From positions 1 to 47,632 of the forward strand of contig JAIPIG010000014.1 of NCBI GenBank assembly GCA_021734805.1: 47,632 bases of DNA. The letters are read 5' to 3'. Source of the stretch: Simkaniaceae bacterium (GTDB lineage: Bacteria > Chlamydiota > Chlamydiia > Chlamydiales > JACRBE01). Of the stretch, positions 7,206-15,185 are shown piece after piece; position 1 is the stretch's first letter, and each line of letters starts with the position of its first letter. The position numbers and the translations under genes are program-made. Under the pieces are notes generated by a model. The model was not told the DNA's origin. It made no database searches and worked only from the letters and a program-made list of their open reading frames with translations.

Positions 7206-9194
7206 ATGCACAAAGAGGTTGTTTTGAGCTTATTTCCTATAGATTATGTGACGGCATCTCGCTATATGCAAGATCTCAAAGACCAAGCCACTCGATTTGC
7301 TCCGGTTATTTCAGGGGTTGGCTTTGCCTGTCGAGATTATACGCAGTCAACTAAAATGCAAACAATGGGGCTGGACGGAGATCGGTTGTATGAGACGGCG
7401 ATGATCGGATCTGAACGATTGAACAGTATCGGCAATCAATTTGAGGTCTTAACAGGCTCATCTCTGATCGGCTACGTCTCTGTCATTCCGATTGGAGTGG
7501 CTATCACTATCTATATCAAAAAAAAATATGAACAAATCGAAGAATTTAAGACAGGCCTGTCTGAAGACCAAATAGGATTGAAATACCTTTGCGATGCAAT
7601 GGGCTATGTCGAAAAGTTAGCGCCCTTAGGAGAAGTCGTACTCGATTTTCTTCCTGCATTTTTGGATGGATTAGCTACGGCGGCATATGTTGCCATGGGG
7701 GTTTTCGGCCATGAAATTGTAGCCGGTGTGGGATTGTCTTTATTAGGAATGGCCGTTTTGAAGCGCAATGGCTATTTACCCGCCGTTATCGATAATTATC
7801 TGCAACAATTAATAACATTTGTGGGCGTATTTGCGCCATTTTTTGGGCCGATGTCTTCATTAAGTGCAGCGTATACAACATTTGAAGCTTTTTTTTATAT
7901 CTATGAGCGTTTGCCCCCACTTATGTCGGATGAGGATCCTTTACCTAAACATGTAATATGTGAAGATAAAAAATTAACAAGCGAAAGATGGGACGCGTTT
8001 TTAAGGGGAGCTCATGACCTACAACTGAATCCAACATCGATCTATTCGAAAGATTTAACGGTTTTATCCGCTGAAGAGGAAGCTGAAATAGAAGAAAAAT
8101 CGCTAACCGATTGTTTCGGGGAAGTTCGATCAAGACTTATAAGCGAAGGGCTTATATCGGATAAAATCACTTTTACAGATACTGATAGGGTGCGTTCAAC
8201 AAAAGCCATCGATACGGAAGTGGATTTTGATCAATTTAAAGAAGAACATAGCCTAGAATTGAGTTATGAGCAGTATCTCGGATTTAAAAGAATTAAAGGG
8301 GCTTGCGATGGTTGGGCTGTTGATTCTGACTATGCGGGAGGGGATCGAACCTCTTTTGAAAAGCTTTTAAAAATGACTCTGCTTAGCATTGCTCACTCAG
8401 ATGATTTTAAATCAAAGTTTTGTGAATTGAGTGAGATAGGTAATCAGTGCGCTGAAGGGTGGATTCGAGAAATTCAGTATTTTCTTGAACCTAAAACAGA
8501 CAATGCCAGATGGCATATCCATTACCAGTTAGCGCTAGTAAGAAGCGCTCTGATACGAGAGAGCGTTAGAGAAATAGCGGATGAGGACGGCGTCTTTAAA
8601 GCAATTCTCGATACGTTTGAGGGGGGGAGTAATAATGTTCATTTTATTCATAATGTCGAGCTGGGAATGAGGCAGTTTGTCCGCTCTTATGCCGGAGAAA
8701 TGATGTGGAATCAAATGAGTATCAGCCCCTTTTATAAATATTTTTTAACCCGTATAGATGATGTCACCCGCTTATATATTCATTGCGTGAAATATTTTGC
8801 TAATTTACCGGAACCGTCTCCTGAAGAATATAAAGAAATTAGAGGGGCATTTCAGGCTCAGGCCGTTGGATTATGTGTTCCCTCATCCGGGCTGCTAGTT
8901 CCTCAATTTTTACGGATAGAAAAAAAGGTCCACACTGCCTATACGCCGGATTTGGTCGTAGATCACGTGCATACAATGTCGATGAATAAGACGATTCCAT
9001 GGGGACCTACCGCATCGCTTTTGGGTGAAATACAAGAAAAGATAGGGATCGAAGTTTTAGGTGAGGATGATGAGTATTCCTCAGAATGGGTCGCTTCGTT
9101 AGACATTGATGGGAAAAGAAGCTATCACCTTACTGAAAAAGGGAGTCAGTTGGTGTTATGGTATCTCAGTATTCTTGAACTGAAACCGGCATAG
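7206..9194 (+). CDS. Large hypothetical membrane protein
   Basis: I do not recognise this 662-residue protein. The N-terminal ~85 residues are soluble. A hydrophobic segment follows (GYVSVIPIGVAITIYI, about 90-105), then a cluster of hydrophobic segments between about 140 and 230 (LDGLATAAYVAMGVFG, AGVGLSLLGMAVL, LITFVGVFAPFFGPMSS). The remaining ~400 residues are soluble and acidic or mixed, with no motif I can name. Such a layout would fit an inclusion-membrane or other secreted chlamydial membrane protein, but that is speculation. The start is uncertain: ATG at 7206 lacks a ribosome-binding site, whereas an in-frame TTG at 7224 is preceded by AAAGAGG at ideal spacing. A TACAAT -10-like box at 7196 would place the transcript start near 7208, favouring the TTG. 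Confidence 0.8.
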   Translation: MHKEVVLSLFPIDYVTASRYMQDLKDQATRFAPVISGVGFACRDYTQSTKMQTMGLDGDRLYETAMIGSERLNSIGNQFEVLTGSSLIGYVSVIPIGVAITIYIKKKYEQIEEFKTGLSEDQIGLKYLCDAMGYVEKLAPLGEVVLDFLPAFLDGLATAAYVAMGVFGHEIVAGVGLSLLGMAVLKRNGYLPAVIDNYLQQLITFVGVFAPFFGPMSSLSAAYTTFEAFFYIYERLPPLMSDEDPLPKHVICEDKKLTSERWDAFLRGAHDLQLNPTSIYSKDLTVLSAEEEAEIEEKSLTDCFGEVRSRLISEGLISDKITFTDTDRVRSTKAIDTEVDFDQFKEEHSLELSYEQYLGFKRIKGACDGWAVDSDYAGGDRTSFEKLLKMTLLSIAHSDDFKSKFCELSEIGNQCAEGWIREIQYFLEPKTDNARWHIHYQLALVRSALIRESVREIADEDGVFKAILDTFEGGSNNVHFIHNVELGMRQFVRSYAGEMMWNQMSISPFYKYFLTRIDDVTRLYIHCVKYFANLPEPSPEEYKEIRGAFQAQAVGLCVPSSGLLVPQFLRIEKKVHTAYTPDLVVDHVHTMSMNKTIPWGPTASLLGEIQEKIGIEVLGEDDEYSSEWVASLDIDGKRSYHLTEKGSQLVLWYLSILELKPA

Positions 9195-9288
9195 TATTTT
9201 TCCGGCATCATGAATTGTCAATAGACCTCTTTCGAAATTAAATTTTTAAGTATACTCGTTTCCTCAAATAAAAGATGGCGTTAAAGAA

Positions 9289-9384
9289 ATGAAAGAAGCT
9301 AAAAAAATATATGACTCGCTTCATGAGATGGAAAAAGAGAAGCGACATGAACAACGTTCTCTAGATAAAATGATCGACAATTGA
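9289..9384 (+). CDS. Small charged peptide (31 aa)
   Basis: ATG to TGA encodes 31 residues, MKEAKKIYDSLHEMEKEKRH and then EQRSLDKMIDN, a charged helix-forming peptide of mixed Lys/Glu/Arg composition. A TATACT box at 9251-9256 could be its promoter. The ribosome-binding site is weak (TTAAAGAA). Its stop codon is 6 bp before the next small gene's start, and GAGG overlapping its stop serves that gene, suggesting translational coupling. Function unknown. As a partner for a small membrane protein, an antitoxin-like or regulatory role is possible but unsupported by homology. Confidence 0.4.
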   Translation: MKEAKKIYDSLHEMEKEKRHEQRSLDKMIDN

Positions 9385-9390
9385 GGAAAT

Positions 9391-9558
9391 ATGAGTGATT
9401 TTTTCTTTATTCTTGTGAATCTTGCTTTGATTATCTATTTTGCTTGTCAATGGAAGAGAAAAGAAACAAAAAAAGGCTTTCATGGGTTTGCCACTGGTGT
9501 TTTTCTAATCATTTTCATTGTAAAGGTAGCTCGTTATAGTTCTCATTTTTTTCAATGA
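9391..9558 (+). CDS. Small two-helix membrane protein (55 aa)
   Basis: ATG at 9391 is preceded by TGAGGAAAT, a good ribosome-binding site. The 55-residue product has two hydrophobic segments (FFFILVNLALIIYFAC at about 4-19 and GFATGVFLIIFIVKV at about 32-46) joined by a strongly basic loop (QWKRKETKKG). This topology is typical of small inner-membrane proteins, including some toxins and regulators. It lies directly downstream of the 31-residue charged peptide and within the same inverted-repeat frame. Not recognised; expression is inferred from the ribosome-binding site and composition only. Confidence 0.5.
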   Translation: MSDFFFILVNLALIIYFACQWKRKETKKGFHGFATGVFLIIFIVKVARYSSHFFQ

Positions 9559-9605
9559 AAAATAGAATTTATTTAATATGTCTTCCGCTCTAGATTCAAA
9601 GAGGT

Positions 9606-9977
9606 CTAATGGCAAATTTGGATGATTTTTCGGCAAATTCCAACGGCCGCTCCGCCAACAGCGCCAACGAAGGTGCTATAAAAAATAAGTAGAAGTTTAT
9701 TTTGAGTCACGGCACTTGCTCCGGGATCATTGATTGGAACAAGGGTTCCTCTTAGGCTGCGTGCTGAGGAATTTGGCATGCCAAGTTCCGGAACAAAGGC
9801 CCCAAGTCCAACACCAACAATAAAACCTGCTTGAGTTCCTCTTACGGCGCCCCTTCCGCCGGCGTCCCAGATTTCATTGTGCGAGGCTTGAATGCGCCGG
9901 CATGTTGTAGGTGGGGCTTCATTTGTGTCCGGTTCAGGGTGGACAGGCGTTCTTGATTGACAACAACAGAACATCAT
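9606..9977 (-). CDS. Hypothetical glycine-zipper protein
   Basis: A 123-residue protein of unknown function. It starts MMFCCCQSRTP, a cysteine cluster that might be lipidated, followed by a proline-rich, polar region. Two glycine-rich hydrophobic segments follow (GTQAGFIVGVGLGAFV and STFVGAVGGAAVGI), a pattern of glycine-zipper membrane segments that pack as hairpins or oligomers. The start is well supported by AAAGGA about 6 bp upstream on the minus strand. Its stop codon overlaps the right inverted repeat of the 9222-9608 segment, so its 3' end may have been altered by an insertion. Confidence 0.65.
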   Translation of the reverse strand: MMFCCCQSRTPVHPEPDTNEAPPTTCRRIQASHNEIWDAGGRGAVRGTQAGFIVGVGLGAFVPELGMPNSSARSLRGTLVPINDPGASAVTQNKLLLIFYSTFVGAVGGAAVGICRKIIQICH

Positions 9978-10082
9978 AAATTTCCTTTTTATTTCATTTT
10001 TGAATAAACAGTATAAACTTTTGTTAGTTAATTAACTATATTAAAATAATTTATTAGTTATAATACAATGCTGTTTCTTTAG

Positions 10083-10244
10083 CCCGCATTTCTCACAAAG
10101 TTGGGGAGGAGGGCTGCAGCCTGAAGGGATAGATTTTTGATAGTGCGAAGAGCCAATATCCTCAAGACATTGGTGATGAGCATGATCGGAAAGATAGCTG
10201 AACAGGTACGGATGAGGAGGGCTCAAATTTATGAGAAATGCGGG
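10083..10244. mobile_element. 162-bp MITE with 13-bp terminal inverted repeats and TTAG duplication
   Basis: The termini CCCGCATTTCTCA (10083-10095) and TGAGAAATGCGGG (10232-10244) are perfect inverted repeats. TTAG flanks both ends (10079-10082 and 10245-10248), as expected for a 4-bp target-site duplication. The interior is too short for a transposase. A 61-residue minus-strand frame (10041-10226) runs through it and out of its left side and is not considered a gene. The rest of 9978-10361 holds no other feature I can support. Confidence 0.75.
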
Positions 10245-10361
10245 TTAGAAGTCTGCCTCTTGCAGTGAATCTGAACTTCGATCATAATAAATAAATGATC
10301 CCTTCCGATGACGGAACCAAATAGGTCTATGGATAGGGGAAAATTTTATACAATATATTTT

Positions 10362-10997
10362 ATGGACATTATTAATTTTTTTAGTTTTTTCATTACTTTG
10401 CTGATTATCTGTAATCCGATGTCGGCATTACCCGTTTTTTTAATGGTGACTCAGAATCATACCATTGAGCAAAAGAAACAAACTGCCATTAAGGCAAGCA
10501 TTGCCGTTGCGGTCATTTTAGTTGGAATGACTTTTGTAGGGAACTATATGTTGCAGGCACTCTCTATTAAAGTGTATGCCTTTCAAGTTATGGCAGGCCT
10601 TGTTTTAATTATGCTTGCTTTTACAATGCTCAACGCAGAAACATCCCGTCTTAAGAAGACAAGAGAAGAAGAAAAAGAGGCGATGCAAAAAGAGTCGGTT
10701 GCGATTGTCCCTCTTGCCATTCCGCTGATTGCCGGTCCCGGAGCGATTAGCACGATCATTATCCGTCTTGGCGATATCCCTAATTTGCAACATCAATTGA
10801 TTGTATCGGGGATTTGCATTGTGATCGCATTTATCATCGGGATCATTTGGTATTATGCCGGTGCTTTAGAGCGAAAAGTAGGGCACACCGGGATCAATAT
10901 TATCACGCGAATTGGCGGGTTGATCTTAGGCGCTATCTCTCTTCAAACTTTTGCTGAAGGACTGATCGGATTTTTCCCGGTATTAGCTAGCCGATAA
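10362..10997 (+). CDS. MarC-family (UPF0056) integral membrane protein
   Basis: Multi-pass inner-membrane protein of the MarC/YhgN family, whose biochemical role is not settled. The typical N-terminus MDIINFFSFFITLLIICNPM is followed by about six hydrophobic segments, with a charged loop around residues 90-115 (LKKTREEEKEAMQKES). The conserved central stretch VPLAIPLIAGPGAISTII and the closing ITRIGGLILGAISLQ also fit the family. I chose ATG 10362, giving 211 residues in line with the family, over ATG 10308, which adds 18 polar residues; neither has a good ribosome-binding site. A strong terminator follows. C. trachomatis has a MarC homologue as well. Confidence 0.9.
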   Translation: MDIINFFSFFITLLIICNPMSALPVFLMVTQNHTIEQKKQTAIKASIAVAVILVGMTFVGNYMLQALSIKVYAFQVMAGLVLIMLAFTMLNAETSRLKKTREEEKEAMQKESVAIVPLAIPLIAGPGAISTIIIRLGDIPNLQHQLIVSGICIVIAFIIGIIWYYAGALERKVGHTGINIITRIGGLILGAISLQTFAEGLIGFFPVLASR

Positions 10998-11013
10998 AAA
11001 CTTATTCGACTTT

Positions 11014-11045
11014 AAAAGGACTCCCGGAAGGGAGTCCTTTTTTTT
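11014..11045 (+). terminator. Rho-independent terminator after the marC-like gene
   Basis: A 12-bp perfect stem AAAAGGACTCCC / GGGAGTCCTTTT (11014-11025, 11030-11041) with a GGAA tetraloop is followed by a T-run. It overlaps the stop of convergent priA and, with A residues on its left, may serve both strands. Confidence 0.9.
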
Positions 11046-13275
11046 ATGCCGTGTCGCGGGGATCGACGTCGATCAGAACGCGCAGGTTTTTTGGCCGTTT
11101 GCTGTCTGCCAGGAGTTGTTGAATCGCCTGACTCGCCGCCATGATTTTTTCTCCTTTGACAAAGAATTGAAAGCGGAAGCGATCTTTGACCCTTGCAAGA
11201 CCGCAGGGGACAATAGGAGCGATTGTAAAGGCATTTGGGAGGCTTTGAATCAGGCTAGAGCGGAATGCCTTTCCAAAATCAAGAGCGATCGACTCATCGG
11301 TATCTGAAAAAACGAGTTTAATAAGATGTGAAAAGGGGGGATAGAGAAAAAGTTTTCGATTTTCAATCTCAAAGCGGTAAAACCCATCATAGTCTTCTTT
11401 AGAGGCAAAGGCAAAAATTTCGTGTTCGGGCATTCGCGTTTGAATAATAACCTCACCGCGTAGTTCACTGCGCCCGGCTCGGCCCGAGACTTGTGTGATC
11501 AGTTGAAATACGGTCTCAAAACTTCTAAAATCGGGGATATTGAGGGAGGAATCGGAATTGAGCACTCCAACAAGGGTGACTGAAGGAAAATGAAGCCCTT
11601 TTGCTATCATTTGCGTTCCGATTAATACATCAGCTTTTCCCGCTCTAAATTGTTTGAAGAGTTGATCGTGGCTTCCTTTTTTTCGTGTCGTATCTCCATC
11701 CATCCGCAGCGTGCGGATATCGGGAAACATTGCGTTGAGCGAGCGCTCAATTTGATCGGTTCCCGGGCTTTTAAAGCGAATGGTTTCTCCCGTTTTGCAT
11801 TCAGGGCAGGTTGTCGGAGGCGGCGTAAGAGTATATCCACATAAATGACAAGAAAGGTGATGCTCGGAGCGGTGAAAAGTGAGGGATTGATCACAGTGGG
11901 GGCATTGCAGGACATGTTCGCATTTTTCACATTTAAGCAGGCTATAAGTTCCACGGCGATTAAGAAAGAGGATGACTTGTTCTCCCTTTGCCACTTTGAG
12001 TCTCATTTGGCTAAGAAGGGTTTCTGAAAAAAAACGGTGATTCGTTGATCCTTCGCGATCGAGGCGCATATCGATAATAGATACTTTAGGAAGTTGGCTA
12101 TTTCCTGCCCTCTCTTTTAAAGTATGAAGGATAAACTTGCCGTGAAGAGCATTATAATAACTCTCAAGTGAGGGTGTTGCACTTCCTAAAAGGACAAGCG
12201 CATTGCAGAGCTTAGCGCGCACGATGGCGACATCACGTGCATTATAGCAAGGCATTTCATCTGTTTGTTTGTAGGAATTATCCTGCTCTTCATCAATGAT
12301 GATGAGTCCCAAATTCGGAAGAGGCGAAAAAACGGCTGAGCGGGCTCCGACGACAATTTTAATTTTTCCCGCATGAATATTTTTCCAGGTATCGAGTTTT
12401 TCCCCGTCCGAAAGGCGGTAGTGGAGAATAGCGATCTCCTTTTGAAAACGCCCTTTGATCCGTTCAATCGTTTGTGCCGTAAGGGCAATTTCGGGAACAA
12501 GTAAGATGACGGATTTACCTTGATTTAGTGTTTTTTGGATGAGTTGAAGATAAAGTTCGGTTTTTCCGGATCCCGTGATCCCATGAAGAAGATGGGTTTC
12601 AAAGGAGGCCTTTAAAAGGGCAAGCTCCAGTGCTGTGAGGATCTTCGCTTGTTCTTCATTCAGGGTTTTGGGCTTTGTTTGAAAATATTCATCAGACAAA
12701 AGCAAAGAGCGGTCAATAGTCATATGCTCTTTTACAAGAGCTTTATTTTTAATGAGAGTTTCAATGGGGCTTTGAGAGACTTTTGTTTCATTTAAAAGAT
12801 CGCAGAGGAAGATTCCCTTATCATATTTGATCATTGCTTCTAATATGGCTGCTTGAGCCGGATGTTTTTCGCGTAAGGTTGCGCAAAGGGCGATTGTTTT
12901 AGGTTTGGATAGGGCGCGTTTGATCAGATATTTTCTTTGCTGCTCTTTATCATCTCGTACGGGGGAAGGGAGAATGCAGTTGAGACATTTTCGAAGAGGC
13001 GTTGCATAGTATTTTGACATCCAATGCGCAAGAGAAAAAAGATCCTCGGGGATCTTTTGTTTTTCCATCATCACTTCAAGGAGGGGTTGGACCGATTTAA
13101 GTGCCGTTTTTTTGCGAATATAAAGAACGGTTCCTTTTACTTTTGCGCTGCGAAGTGGAATGAGGACGCGTGATCCTTCCTGAACATCTCCTTTGAGGTG
13201 ATCGGGGATTCCATAGTCGAGAGGTTTGATAGCCTGCTCATCGATAATGACTGTCGCATAAAGATCAAATTTCAT
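11044..13275 (-). CDS. priA: Primosomal protein N' (replication restart helicase PriA)
   Basis: Superfamily 2 3'-5' DNA helicase that reloads the replisome at stalled forks. After the N-terminal DNA-binding domain (MKFDLYATVIID onward) come Walker A HGITGSGKTELYLQL and motif II IIIDEEQDNSYKQ, where DEEQ replaces the usual DEEH. Next is ARSAVFSP, then the eight-cysteine zinc-binding insert (CEKCEHVLQCPHC and later CHLCGYTLTPPPTTCPEC) and motif VI QVSGRAGR. The ATG at 13275 is chosen because it matches the family start and overlaps the upstream gene's TGA by one base (TGATG), implying translational coupling. The 743-residue length is normal. Confidence 0.95.
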   Translation of the reverse strand: MKFDLYATVIIDEQAIKPLDYGIPDHLKGDVQEGSRVLIPLRSAKVKGTVLYIRKKTALKSVQPLLEVMMEKQKIPEDLFSLAHWMSKYYATPLRKCLNCILPSPVRDDKEQQRKYLIKRALSKPKTIALCATLREKHPAQAAILEAMIKYDKGIFLCDLLNETKVSQSPIETLIKNKALVKEHMTIDRSLLLSDEYFQTKPKTLNEEQAKILTALELALLKASFETHLLHGITGSGKTELYLQLIQKTLNQGKSVILLVPEIALTAQTIERIKGRFQKEIAILHYRLSDGEKLDTWKNIHAGKIKIVVGARSAVFSPLPNLGLIIIDEEQDNSYKQTDEMPCYNARDVAIVRAKLCNALVLLGSATPSLESYYNALHGKFILHTLKERAGNSQLPKVSIIDMRLDREGSTNHRFFSETLLSQMRLKVAKGEQVILFLNRRGTYSLLKCEKCEHVLQCPHCDQSLTFHRSEHHLSCHLCGYTLTPPPTTCPECKTGETIRFKSPGTDQIERSLNAMFPDIRTLRMDGDTTRKKGSHDQLFKQFRAGKADVLIGTQMIAKGLHFPSVTLVGVLNSDSSLNIPDFRSFETVFQLITQVSGRAGRSELRGEVIIQTRMPEHEIFAFASKEDYDGFYRFEIENRKLFLYPPFSHLIKLVFSDTDESIALDFGKAFRSSLIQSLPNAFTIAPIVPCGLARVKDRFRFQFFVKGEKIMAASQAIQQLLADSKRPKNLRVLIDVDPRDTA

Positions 13276-14087
13276 CAATTTTGGACGAGTTTTTGCCTTA
13301 GCATATTCCAAAGAGAGCGTTTTAATAAAGGGTCTTTTAAGTAGAGCGCAGGATCGGATAAAAGGAGCAAGTCGATGTCGTTCAGCCTGTGGGCATTCTT
13401 AACGGGGAACCTTTTATAGTGAGTGACCAGATAGGGAGAGGCCCATAAGACCAGATCGGGACACAAGATCAAGCGAATATGTTTATGATCGAGAAGCTCT
13501 CCCCACAAATTTTTTTGTTCAAACGTTTCAATTTCAATGACTTTTGATGGGGCGAAGGCAATGTCTATAGCTTTAGCTAAATTGTGAAAGAAGGGGAGGA
13601 AGGGATGGAGCTCTTTTGAAACAAAAATGGGGACATCAATGAGTTGGCGTTTGATTTTCCAAGCGTTTTTTACAATTTTAGCCTTGCGATCGGAGGGAAT
13701 GGCATCGTGGATCAATATATGAGGACAAGCTTGTTGAAAAGAGCGAGCCACATCCGCAAGTGGATCTTCTTCTTCCAGTTGAATGGGAGAGAGTTCAATG
13801 GTCCGGGATTGTTTTTTTACCTCTTGCGGTTTAGAGGTGGGGGCTTTCTTTTCAATGACAACTTTTTTGCGATGCAAAAAATCTCTTTTGACGAGTTGAG
13901 GTGGAACGGGAGCCGACGGAAGGGGTGTTTCTCGTAGAGGAAATGAAGGTTCGTTTGGAAGGACCTTTAAAGGAGGTGAGGTCATTGGGGCAATGGGCAC
14001 CTCAAAGTAAAGCTCAGGTCTATTGTCTTCCAGCCATCCCTTAAAATGAGCTGTTAGGGAAATAAATTCTTTTTTTATATCATCCAT
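13275..14087 (-). CDS. Conserved hypothetical protein coupled to priA
   Basis: A 270-residue protein without a domain I can name. Residues ~30-100 are proline- and lysine-rich and probably disordered. The C-terminal ~160 residues look folded, with alternating hydrophobic stretches (IRLILCPDLVLWASPYLVTHY and INDIDLLLLSDPALYLK-like) suggesting an alpha/beta fold. Its stop codon overlaps the priA start, so the two are co-expressed. C. trachomatis has a hypothetical gene (CT779, from memory) next to priA, and this may be its counterpart; that assignment is inference from position only. The promoter is probably in the short gap after ftsY's stop. Confidence 0.75.
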   Translation of the reverse strand: MDDIKKEFISLTAHFKGWLEDNRPELYFEVPIAPMTSPPLKVLPNEPSFPLRETPLPSAPVPPQLVKRDFLHRKKVVIEKKAPTSKPQEVKKQSRTIELSPIQLEEEDPLADVARSFQQACPHILIHDAIPSDRKAKIVKNAWKIKRQLIDVPIFVSKELHPFLPFFHNLAKAIDIAFAPSKVIEIETFEQKNLWGELLDHKHIRLILCPDLVLWASPYLVTHYKRFPVKNAHRLNDIDLLLLSDPALYLKDPLLKRSLWNMLRQKLVQN

Positions 14088-14141
14088 ACAAAATATCTGA
14101 CTTAATGGGCCTTTCTCTTTGATATTATACCAAAATGCGGG

Positions 14142-15062
14142 TTAGAGTTGGAAAAGTGCATCTAAGTATTCATCGATCTCAAATGGGGCAAAATCATCAA
14201 TTGTCTCCCCTGTTCCGACCCAATGGACGGGAACATTAAGCTGTCGATAAATGGCAAGGATAATCCCCCCTTTTGCCGAGCCGTCTAATTTAGATAACAC
14301 AAGTGAAGATAAAGGTGTAAAGCTATTAAAGATCTTTGTCTGTTCTATAGCTGTTTGTCCCGTTGTTGCATCGATGACAAGGAGTGTTTCATGGGGGGCA
14401 TCGGGGATGAGTTTTTGGGCCGTACGTCGGATTTTTTCAAGTTCTCGCATGAGATCTTTTTTGGATTCGAGGCGACCTGCCGTATCGGCGATAATCACAT
14501 CAAAATCTTTTGCGAGCGCTTTTGTAATGGCATCATAAACCACGCTTGCGGGATCTCCAAAAGGTTGACCTTTAACAATATCAACGCCGATCCTATCGGC
14601 CCAAATCGAGAGTTGGTCAATGGCTGCGGCGCGAAAGGTATCGGCTGCCGCAAGAAGGACTTTTTTTCCTTGATCTTTATAAAATTTGGCAAGTTTTGCA
14701 CAGGAAGTGGTTTTTCCCGATCCGTTGGTTCCAACAACTAAAATAAGATGGGGGTGCTTTAATTCTTCGTTGACGTCGAGATGCGAAGAGAGAATTTTTT
14801 TGGAGTAGTCTTTCATTTCGAGAATGTAGGCATCCATTCCCTTGTGTTGTGATTTCTTATGAAAATCGCGAATATGGCTGACAAACTCCTCCACGCATAT
14901 CGATCCGAGATCAGCCTCATACAAAATGCGTTCGAGTTCTTCTAACGTATCTTCAGACAGGGGCTTAGAAAAAAGACCTTTTAATTCCGAAGTCAACTTA
15001 GCTTGGGTCTTTTTAAGTGCATTTTTGAGTTTGCTAATACCCGATTTGAAGAATTTAAACAT
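14142..15062 (-). CDS. ftsY: Signal recognition particle receptor FtsY
   Basis: SRP-receptor GTPase that docks ribosome-SRP complexes to the Sec translocon. The short N-terminal N domain contains [21 protein letters not shown]. The G domain shows Walker [17 protein letters not shown] (about 110-125), [27 protein letters not shown] and [10 protein letters not shown], then the C-terminal [13 protein letters not shown]. There is no acidic A domain, so at 306 residues it is the short form. A GAAGG ribosome-binding site lies 7 bp before the ATG. It diverges from sucC; a chlamydial ftsY also lies close to sucCD and htrA in C. trachomatis as I recall. Confidence 0.96.
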   Translation of the reverse strand: MFKFFKSGISKLKNALKKTQAKLTSELKGLFSKPLSEDTLEELERILYEADLGSICVEEFVSHIRDFHKKSQHKGMDAYILEMKDYSKKILSSHLDVNEELKHPHLILVVGTNGSGKTTSCAKLAKFYKDQGKKVLLAAADTFRAAAIDQLSIWADRIGVDIVKGQPFGDPASVVYDAITKALAKDFDVIIADTAGRLESKKDLMRELEKIRRTAQKLIPDAPHETLLVIDATTGQTAIEQTKIFNSFTPLSSLVLSKLDGSAKGGIILAIYRQLNVPVHWVGTGETIDDFAPFEIDEYLDALFQL

Positions 15063-15185
15063 GGATATGCCTTCGAAAAGCGATTGATTTTTCGGTTGAT
15101 CGATAATAAGAATCTATCACATAAGTAAATTTATACCGTAGTGAAATCAAAAGATAAAGAATATGTTAAGAGGTTCGAGTCAAGC

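Larger units (their letters stand above)
9222..9608. repeat. 387-bp segment framed by 11-bp inverted repeats
   Basis: TAGACCTCTTT at 9222-9232 is exactly complementary to 9598-9608. The frame begins just after the 662-residue protein gene and ends at the stop codon of the next minus-strand gene. It contains two small tandem plus-strand ORFs. The ends resemble insertion-sequence termini but no transposase is present; a small mobile cassette is an inference. Confidence 0.4.

Noticed and set aside
10041-10226. 61-residue minus-strand frame
   Set aside because: It runs across one MITE terminus, has no ribosome-binding site and has low-complexity Pro/Cys/His composition; chance frame.
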